Assembly (NCBI RefSeq): GCF_009017415.1
Contig: NC_092409.1
Span: forward strand, 372,001-436,000
Direction of reading: 5' to 3'
Origin: Aspergillus flavus
Lineage: Eukaryota > Ascomycota > Eurotiomycetes > Eurotiales > Aspergillaceae
DNA: 64,000 nucleotides
Shown here piece by piece: positions 54,715 through 64,000 of the stretch. The notes under the pieces were generated by a model that had not been told where the DNA came from, did no database searches, and saw nothing but the letters and a program-made list of their open reading frames with translations. The position numbers and the translations under genes were made by a program. Within the stretch, counting starts at the first letter, position 1. Every line of letters begins with the position of its first letter.

Positions 54715-55490
54715 CTAGAGACCCTGAATCTTCACATGTGTAGCGGCATCTCACCCAAGGCCCCATTTCCTTCCCTCCCGAATCTCAAGGCTCTTCGGCT
54801 CACGTATAGTCCGACTGCCTTGCCGAGTGGGACCTTGAAGGGATGCTTTCGTCTTGTACCGGCCTACGCAACTTTTTCTATGAGGCTACGTCGGGCCTCT
54901 CGCCACAGCATTGCCGCGCGCCCGCATCCTACGATTGCACTGATCACTTTCACCTGGCGAATGCGGTTAGATATCTCAGCCGCCATACCACACTTGAGAC
55001 ATTACATATGAACCTTCGCTGGCGAGACCACGGCGTCTATCCGCCAGAGCCCCGAGCTGTCTTCAGCTTTCGCCACTTCCCTGCGCTGAGACATCTGTTT
55101 CTAAACTTGGATGAGTTTCACTCCCGGTTCTGGGCGGGAGATCCTGCTGTCGATCCAGATCTGCTCGTCGAACTTCTTCCCCAAAGCATCATGTCATTAC
55201 ATCTTGCTGGCCGTATCACGAACGACCTTCATCGTCTAGAGAAGGGTCTGCTTGGTCTTGGTAATGCTCTATCATGCGGCCATTTCCCTAGATTGGAGGA
55301 GGTTCTATGGGACCAAAATGAGCAATTAAGTAGCGAGTGTGAACGCCGTGTCCGCCCACTGTTTGCAGAGGCAGGAGTCAGCTTTGATTACAACAGTTGG
55401 CCGACGAGTAGCACTACGCTGGGCGAGGGTGGCGGGCTACCCGGCCCCATCGACAATAACCCACCCACTCCGCCATGGGAACAGGAGTAG
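54700..55490 (+). pseudogene. F-box/LRR-type protein, 3' fragment with frameshift
   Basis: The 3' part of a fungal F-box/LRR-like gene. A first frame gives THLETLNLHMCSGISP and LPNLKALRLTYSPTALP, then one base shift near 54825 moves to the frame of EWDLEGMLSSCTGLRNFFYE, which continues with HTTLETLHMNLRWRDHG, FPALRHLFLNLDEFHSRF, LLPQSIMSLHLAGRI and ends about 55490 with a Pro-rich tail. Leucine-rich strands every 25-30 residues support LRR character. The N-terminal F-box and first repeats are missing; the preceding bases belong to the opposite-strand relic. Confidence 0.6.
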
Positions 55491-55935
55491 GAAGAAATTT
55501 GATGAGAGAGACGTGGAATGCCACAGACAAAATGCGACCCTTTCATCCGTTCTGCACACTGGATGTATGGGCTTGATTTTGGTATCAACAGGAACGTTGC
55601 CAACGCGGGTCAGGCCGTCCCCGTCCGCGGAGGCTCAGACGGCAAAGCGCCTGGAAGCTGGTGCTGAGGAGGGTATGCGCAGAGTAAGACACTTACCCTT
55701 TGGAATATCTACTTTGTTAATATTAGGGCTATTACAGCTTCTGATGGAGCCCGATAAGTCTTAATCGTTTCAAACCAATGGCGAGATTTCTTCGTCATAC
55801 TGATCCAAATGGTGATTCACTATTAAACATGTTATCCGGGTACTTTCTTACATGTTGTGACTCGTATGGATAATAGGTATGCCTAACAGCCGGGATTAGG
55901 TACAAGCATAGCTATATGTCAACCTATTTTTCCCC
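55491..55935. other. Intergenic, no gene seen
   Basis: 3' flank of the LRR relic and of the beta-glucuronidase gene; only overlapping shadow frames. Confidence 0.4.
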
Positions 55936-58515
<2,580 letters not shown>

Positions 58516-59165
58516 CTATTCGGACATAGTAAAGCTTTCTGCTAACGTCACCAACAACTCGAAAACCTTTCTAACATGTTCCACATGAGCTGCCTGGTTG
58601 GCATTGACTACACGTATAGCATAGACATGGTCCACCACTGCCGATGTCAAGAAAAAGTCACCCTGTTGGTGTATGGTTTCGTAGACCTTTCTAGCCTTGG
58701 AATCTAGTTCTGATGACTGACTAGTTGGCAAGAGGCGGAAGACCGTCAGAGCAAATGCTGGCTGGATAATAATATCAAACAGGTCGAGTCGGCTACGCAA
58801 CAGTTCGGCAAATTCAATCCCTACCTGAATTCCGTTGTGAATATGTGCTCTCAACCCACTTAAGCCAAAAGTACGTAGAACAAACCATACTTTCAGGGAG
58901 CGAAACCGTCGCCCTAGTGGTATTTGCCTGTTGCGGTGATCCACCACGGTGCCGGTATTGGAAACATTGCTGCGCAGATAGGAAGGATTCACCTCGAGTG
59001 CTTCTGCAAGATCTTTTCTATTGCGCACAAAGCAACAACTGTGAAGAAGTTCGCACATTGATTCATATGTCACCACTTCAGGAGGCCAACATACCTTGCA
59101 TCGAAGTTGACAAGTAGCCACTTATGCATTATGAAGCGATCCTGAGAATTATCGTCCGGAACGGT
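58516..59165 (-). pseudogene. PLP-dependent group II decarboxylase, 3' fragment
   Basis: The C-terminal third of an aromatic-L-amino-acid/tyrosine decarboxylase-like protein. Reading from about 59165: HKWLLVNFDA, with the pyridoxal-phosphate lysine in HKW, then an intron 59039-59094 (gtatgt...cacag), then CCFVRNRKDLAEALEVNPSYL, the signature QIPLGRRFRSLKVWFVLRTFGLSGL, and FDIIIQPAFALTVFRL near the end. The residues before HKW are altered (RFIMHKW for the usual NxHKW) and no N-terminal two thirds is found upstream: stops appear soon before, near 59180. A complete enzyme would have about 500 residues. It is therefore a truncated relic, unless a distant exon was missed. Confidence 0.72.
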
Positions 59166-60889
59166 GGCTTGAACATCCTAGTCATCCCCTGTTTACGTTT
59201 GGCCTTGGTTACCGCATGTGCGCTGGGTCTTTGCTCGCGTATCGTGAGCTCTACCTCACCTTTTTACGCATGTTATCCGCTTTCGAGATTAGAGCAGACG
59301 AATCTATCGAGACCGACCCTCTAAAAGGCATTTCCAATCTCACGAGTCTTGTTAGAATGCCGAGGGAATACAGATTGCGGTTTATTCCTCGCAACGAACG
59401 AATTCTTATTGGTGAATTGGAGAGGTTCTGCCAATGAATGGGCGCAATGGTGGCCTGTGTCACTGATTGTCGGGAATCTTCTTGTGGTTTTGTGGATATG
59501 AATATCACCGGGTGGAATATTTGGTCTATTCAACCTAGCTATTAGAACTGCTATGATAAAATTGAAGTTTCCACGGCTTTCCCGCTATCGTCTGCATCAC
59601 TTCACCCACGTAGAGCCTGCACTGATTGCCTGATTCACATATCTTCTGCTTGCTCCTTCATTCAATATCCAAGTACCCTCGTAGCCTCTAAGCTCGGTTC
59701 TGTAGGCACCTGGTGGATTGCACAGTCCACTCTCACCATCATCGCCATCATCATTATCATCATCCTGAGCAAAGTACCGTGACAGGAGCAGCCTTGAGAT
59801 GGCTTGGGAAAGCACCACCATCAATCCTATCCAGGGTTTTGCACCTCAGATAGCGGAAGTACGGCGATTTGAAATGATCAAAGATATCGGTATAGTGGCT
59901 CTGCTTGTAGACACTGCCACATGGACATGCTCTGTTATAGTTATCAGATACAGAGCAACTGGAGAGTCTCTGGTATATGAAAACAAGACTAGTTGTGATT
60001 ACACTAACAGAACTGACACATCCCACTCGTCAGACTTTACTCTAGTGTAAGTATTATACTCTTCCATCTTCTGACACATATACTAATACATGCCAAGGGG
60101 CCAGCCGTACGCCCAATACGGACACCGATAAAACATTAAAGAGAAAGCGATCGGAAACAATCAAGACGATGATCAGTTTGTATCCATTGCCCATCACGAT
60201 ATACCTAGAAGCAAGGCCAGCAATAATGCGTCGAACGCGATCAGTGTTGTGTACTGACCAAGAAAGATGATCCAATAGAGATAGTCCATATTTAGCCATG
60301 TAATATGGCGGGCAAAATCCCGACCAGCAGAGCTTTTGGTTTTGTCTACGCAATTTATGGAACCCGCACATGATAGAAAAGGTAAACGGGTCACTGTATG
60401 TCCAGAGGACACAGAAACACTTTGGAATTTTCTGTGCCTGTCCAAGTGGCTCACATCTATTCCTATAGCATGATGGGCAAACCAAAGAATACACAGGAAC
60501 AATTTTGTACTCATAGAGTCCTTCAGGCACCCAGACAGGATTGCCAAGTGGAAGAGTACTGTGATGGGCCCGGATGGCACCGAGGTTTTGCAGGATGTTC
60601 TCTGCCTACCAAGAGATGCCCATGGGTTATGGGGTAAAGCTCGCTTTGCCCTCAAGCCAGTCCAAATGTCAGTCGACAGCAAAGTCTGACCTGTGCGGTT
60701 TTTCTGGATGCCCTGAAAAAAACTCAAGAAGCTCAACGGTACGATTTGGAAAGAAGCAAAGGAGGTACTCAATGGCTTAAATGGCAAGAGGGACGGTGAA
60801 ATGGCCACACTCAAGCGACAGTTGGAGGACGCAAATAATGTGCTGCTGGGAAAGCAGCAGCGGACTGATTTCCTATTCTTTCACAAGAC
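59166..60889. other. Relic-rich stretch without an intact gene
   Basis: No supported gene. Minus-strand frames at 60194-60814 (206 codons) and 60054-60530 (158 codons) overlap each other in different frames and have unusual composition. Plus-strand fragments such as LKRQLEDANNVLLGKQQRTDF near 60800-60870 look like a coiled coil of the HNH relic that follows. Confidence 0.35.
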
Positions 60890-61126
60890 ATGAATGCGAT
60901 GGATCCGAAAGCGACACCCTCTCTCCTATCAAATCTCGGTCACACTGGGAAAAGGATCAAACTTTGCAACTGTGAAACGGAAAAGCAAATATATTCAGGG
61001 GAAATCATAACGATCACAATAGCTGATCCCGATGAATATCCTCTGCCATGTTTCGACGTCTTGGACATCCAACGGTTTCTAAGGCGAGCATTGGGGTTGA
61101 GCGGTGCCAGGCATGCGTTTGAATAG
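60890..61126 (+). pseudogene. HNH-type protein, 3' fragment, copy 1
   Basis: A 78-codon frame reads SNLGHTGKRIKLCNCETEKQ, IYSGEIITITIADPDEYPLP and a tail LDIQRFLRRALGLSGA. It pairs with the second copy at 62.1 kb (SNLGFVGRRIKLFDFETAVQ, YPLPSIELLNMQFAFARALR). The pattern matches the C-terminal part of fungal HNH-endonuclease-like proteins. The HNH core is not found upstream in readable form. Confidence 0.5.
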
Positions 61127-61431
61127 ATTACCGAGGTGTGCTCCAATAGTGTCTACTGCATATGGACAATGTTGGAACATTGTACACGAAGGTTACTATG
61201 CGTTTGTCGAGGAGCAGTTAGCAAGAGGCCGTCACTGGTTGGTGAATATGAACACCGGAGACTCACTATCAGCGGGCTCTTTCAATCTAGAAGTAGGAAG
61301 TTTACGGTTCATAGGAGATACTAACAAGGTCGTCGATTTCTACTCAACCAGAGTCGGTTAAGCGTTGAGTCTTAGGACGACTTGACGAGCAGGGTCTAAC
61401 TAAGGATCTCAATTGGCGAACATACGATGTT

Positions 61432-62458
61432 ATGCTAAAAGAACCGTATCGACGCCAACTCCTACGCGATCGCATTGATCGTTTACAAACCTTGGACTTC
61501 AACATCCCGTTGTTCGGTGGCGCCACCCAGGACGAACTGAGTGATTTTGGTGATTCTATTAGCGATATGCAAACCCAGTTCAACGAGGCTGCAACCCAGT
61601 CAGCAGGACGGTATGTCGATATGACCCGGAGGAGTAGGACAGCGACTCAGAGAAAGACAAGGATGGTCTAGGCAAATGCTTACGAACTAATCTACATACC
61701 GCTAACCACAATGACTCGATCCGTGGAGGTGGTAGATAGACTTGCCTCGAGCTCTAAGGTGATGCTATTCACATTCAGGATGGGAAGTATATCTCGGACA
61801 AAGCAGCAAAGCTTCTGGACTAGGCTATCCTGCTAATGGACACCAGACAAGGTAACAAAATTCAAAGACGTAGTTACGGGCTCCCAAGGCACTGAAGCCA
61901 CTCGGAACGTATTATGTCTTTCTTGGATTTCGCATGCGGTATGGGCTAAGGCGAGATTCGTCTTACAGGCCATTGAACTATGAGATGATCGGAAAGTCTT
62001 AAAGACCATATTTATCTGACTAGCCATCTTCAAATGTTTTAACAGTATTGATATTCGAGAGCCCTTTATTTCCATCCAACCTAGGCTTTGTCGGCAGACG
62101 AATCAAGCTGTTCGACTTTGAGACAGCAGTTCAGATGTATTCAGTGGATATCATCACGATGGAGACGGTTAATCCAGACATGTATCCTCTGCCCTCCATC
62201 GAACTGTTGAATATGCAGTTTGCATTCGCTCGTGCATTGCGTTTGAGGGGTGCCGCCGATCTTGGCCAGGAGGAGGTGGATAGCAGTGACTCTGAAAAAG
62301 AGGAGGATGTACTGGTGGCTCAACCTCGAGGTCGAGCATACAACCTTCAAGAGAGCCAGTACCCTTCGAGGGTCTCAAGTCGAACGTCCACCAAAGGAGC
62401 GCCAGGCTCCCGTGATACTTCGCGGAGCTTCAGCCTTTTTGCCAGAAGCCAGCATTAA
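61432..62458 (+). pseudogene. HNH-type protein, decayed gene, copy 2
   Basis: Fragments in order: LKEPYRRQLLRDRIDRLQTL and IPLFGGATQDELSD, a stop at 61669-61671, then in the same frame FKDVVTGSQGTEATRNVLCL followed by SHAVWAKARFVLQAIEL with a stop (TGA) directly after, then, after a probable intron ending ttttaacag near 62045, SNLGFVGRRIKLFDFETAVQ, YPLPSIELLNMQFAFARALR and an acidic Ser-rich tail to 62458. The VTGSQGT/NVLCL/SHAVWAKARF section corresponds to the second half of a fungal HNH_2-type nuclease domain (N.L.L...AH..W). Several stops show it is dead. Family assignment is from remembered motifs, moderate. Confidence 0.55.
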
Positions 62459-63199
62459 TTAGCTGGAATTGAATTCCGTTGTCGAGCTAGACTTTTACAT
62501 GCTCATGCAATGGTAGAAGGTTTGCCAGTAGCATGTCCTCGTTAATCTACTGTCCCACTGAGAGTTATCCATTAATCTAAAAGGTTATATGCACAATCCT
62601 ACCCAGAACAACCCCAAGGAGAAACAAGACAAAGACGACCAGTGCCACCACGGATACCATTCGAGGTCAGCTAGCGGTGCGGCCTGGAGGCCATATTGTC
62701 TACCCTTACTATATAGTAAGAGACCAGTTTAGAAATAATAATTGAATCACTATAGCCGCGTTATTTTAATGTTACTACCCAGGAAGTATTCATCTTAATA
62801 CAAAGGATTCTATTTCAATTCAGTAAAAGTGTAAAAAAAAAGAAGAAGAAGAAGAAGAAGTTAGTGAAAGTGTATACATTTGAAGTGCCTCGTAAATGTT
62901 GTGCTACGCGGAGGTACATTAAGGGCGACCGCTGGAACCACTTCTTGAATATCGAGTTTTGGCGTGGCCCGACCAAAGCATAACAGGTTCCATTGAGAGC
63001 CTGCGTGAAAATAGCAAGAGCAAAAAGACCATGCTAAGGCACGCCAGTGAGAATTCCACCGTCGAAGGGTAGGGCTCAACGCCGTACAGGATGACAAAGG
63101 CAGCCTTGCCAGCGGATAAATAGGGGTGCCACCCACGCTATTCTCGGCCTTCTCACAGGTCAGTGTAGAGTTAAACCGAGTACAACTACCTTTGCAGCC
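62459..63199. other. Intergenic, transporter promoter side
   Basis: No gene; it holds the GAA microsatellite and, to the right, the promoter of the MFS transporter. Confidence 0.4.
62841..62860. repeat. GAA microsatellite
   Basis: Perfect run of agaagaag... triplets (about 6.5 units) directly after a nine-base A run. Confidence 0.9.
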
Positions 63200-64000
63200 A
63201 TGGGTTCATCTGATCATTCGGTTCTTTCCTCTATTCGCCTCAGCCTGGTTATGGTTGCGCTATGCCTTGCTGTATTCCTGACTGGGATGGTAAGGAGTCC
63301 AGCTTTGTAACACTAGCTGAAATTGCAGATGTTAACATCGTCTTTTAAAGGACCAAACAATCCTCGCGACAGTGACCCCGTCATTAACGAGCGAGTTCCA
63401 CAGCATCGATGATCTGGGGTGGTGGACTGCCGCATACCTGACCATGCTCAGCGTATTCCAGATTCCGTATGGCAAGCTCTACAGTCTGTTTTCAATCAAA
63501 ATCGTCTATCTTTCGGCGATTGGGATTTTTGAAATAGGCTCTCTAGTCTGTGCTACGGCGCCTAACTCCATTGCCATGATTTTTGGTCGCGCGATTGCCG
63601 GCGCTGGAGCGGCTGGCATTTTTACCGGTGGAATCATGATCACCACAAAGATTATCCCGCTCGATCGCCGTGCCTCCTACCTGGGTATCATGTCCGCTGC
63701 CTTTGGTGTTGCTGCCATCGTAGGACCTTTCATCGGGGGCGCCTTTACGGACAGATCTACATGGAGATGGTGCTTCTACATCAACCTACCACTGGGGTGC
63801 TTGAGCATCTTGGTATGTTTTTTGCTCGTGAATACGCCGGTGGACTCTTCAATCGCCTCACTGTCATTGCGCAATCGAGTCCGCCAGTTTGATTTCTTTG
63901 GGATGGTCAGCATGATGGGTGGCATCGTTTGCTTGCTTCTGGCACTCCAATGGGGCGGTACCCAATACCCCTGGAATAGTGGCAGGATCATCGCATTGCT
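63200..64000 (+). CDS. MFS efflux transporter, DHA2-like, 5' part
   Basis: The gene starts at ATG 63200; exon 1 (63200-63289) is followed by an intron with ends gtaagg and tttaaag, exon 2 starts at 63351 and runs past the window end. The readable part has about 247 residues. TM1 (LSLVMVALCLAVFLTGMDQTI) carries the DHA2 motif D-x-T-I with Asp at the exon border, then ATVTPSLTSEFHS, the WWTAAYLT segment, motif A-like PYGKLYSLFSIK, GRAIAGAGAAGIFTGG (motif C-like region), GPFIGGAFTDRSTWRWCFYINLPLG, the classic signature of 14-helix drug efflux pumps. Such proteins export toxins or drugs by proton antiport in the plasma membrane. The C-terminal half lies outside the window. Confidence 0.92.

Noticed and set aside
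60194..60814. 206-codon minus-strand frame
   Set aside because: Composition and overlaps look random, with no domain; the region has plus-strand relic words instead.

Overview
The window is nuclear DNA of a filamentous ascomycete, most likely an Aspergillus-like member of the Eurotiales. This is judged from short GT-AG introns (about 45-60 bp) with CTAAC/CTAAT-type branch sites, Zn2Cys6 regulators, a dispersed 5S rRNA gene, NLR-type PNP/NACHT/WD40/ankyrin genes, a GH2 beta-glucuronidase, a family 1 pectin lyase, and C-to-T decay of repeats typical of repeat-induced point mutation (RIP). No genus or species can be fixed from sequence reading alone.

Layout. 0.3-17.4 kb is a gene-dense metabolic block: YcaC-like isochorismatase, a fused fumarylacetoacetate-hydrolase/alpha-beta-hydrolase, a cytochrome b5-like protein, a six-exon amidohydrolase, an aldo-keto reductase with an in-frame stop, a GPR1/FUN34/YaaH transporter, an AIF/NDH2-like FAD oxidoreductase and a Zn2Cys6 regulator. 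19.8-24.4 kb is a large PNP_UDP-NACHT-ankyrin (NLR-like) gene broken by two stop codons and a 19-bp duplication. 25.4 kb has a 5S rRNA gene, followed by a decayed 231-codon reading frame. 27.4-32.5 kb holds a secreted pectin lyase and an alpha/beta hydrolase.

32.8-39.5 kb is one LTR retrotransposon (321-bp LTRs, perfect 5-bp GTAAT target duplication) almost completely converted to A/T. 39.8-41.7 kb is a decayed Tc1/pogo-type element with 44-bp inverted repeats and a TA target duplication.

42.2-48.9 kb is the most notable locus. An F-box/ankyrin gene is split in the middle of an ankyrin repeat by a 5.8-kb element with about 66-bp inverted terminal repeats and a TA duplication. The element carries a Tc1/mariner transposase remnant and, as cargo, a PNP_UDP-NACHT-WD40 NLR-like gene. 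Removing the element and one TA rejoins the ankyrin frame exactly.

48.9-64 kb is an accessory stretch: a decayed multi-exon gene, a pair of diverged orphan paralogs around an opposite-strand orphan gene, relics of an F-box/LRR protein, a PLP-dependent decarboxylase and two HNH-type genes, an intact secreted beta-glucuronidase, and the 5' part of an MFS efflux transporter cut by the window end.

Together the window reads as a compact catabolic/transport neighbourhood joined to a fast-evolving region where NLR-like genes and transposons turn over, and RIP-like C-to-T change has hit the retrotransposon and probably the ankyrin NLR gene.
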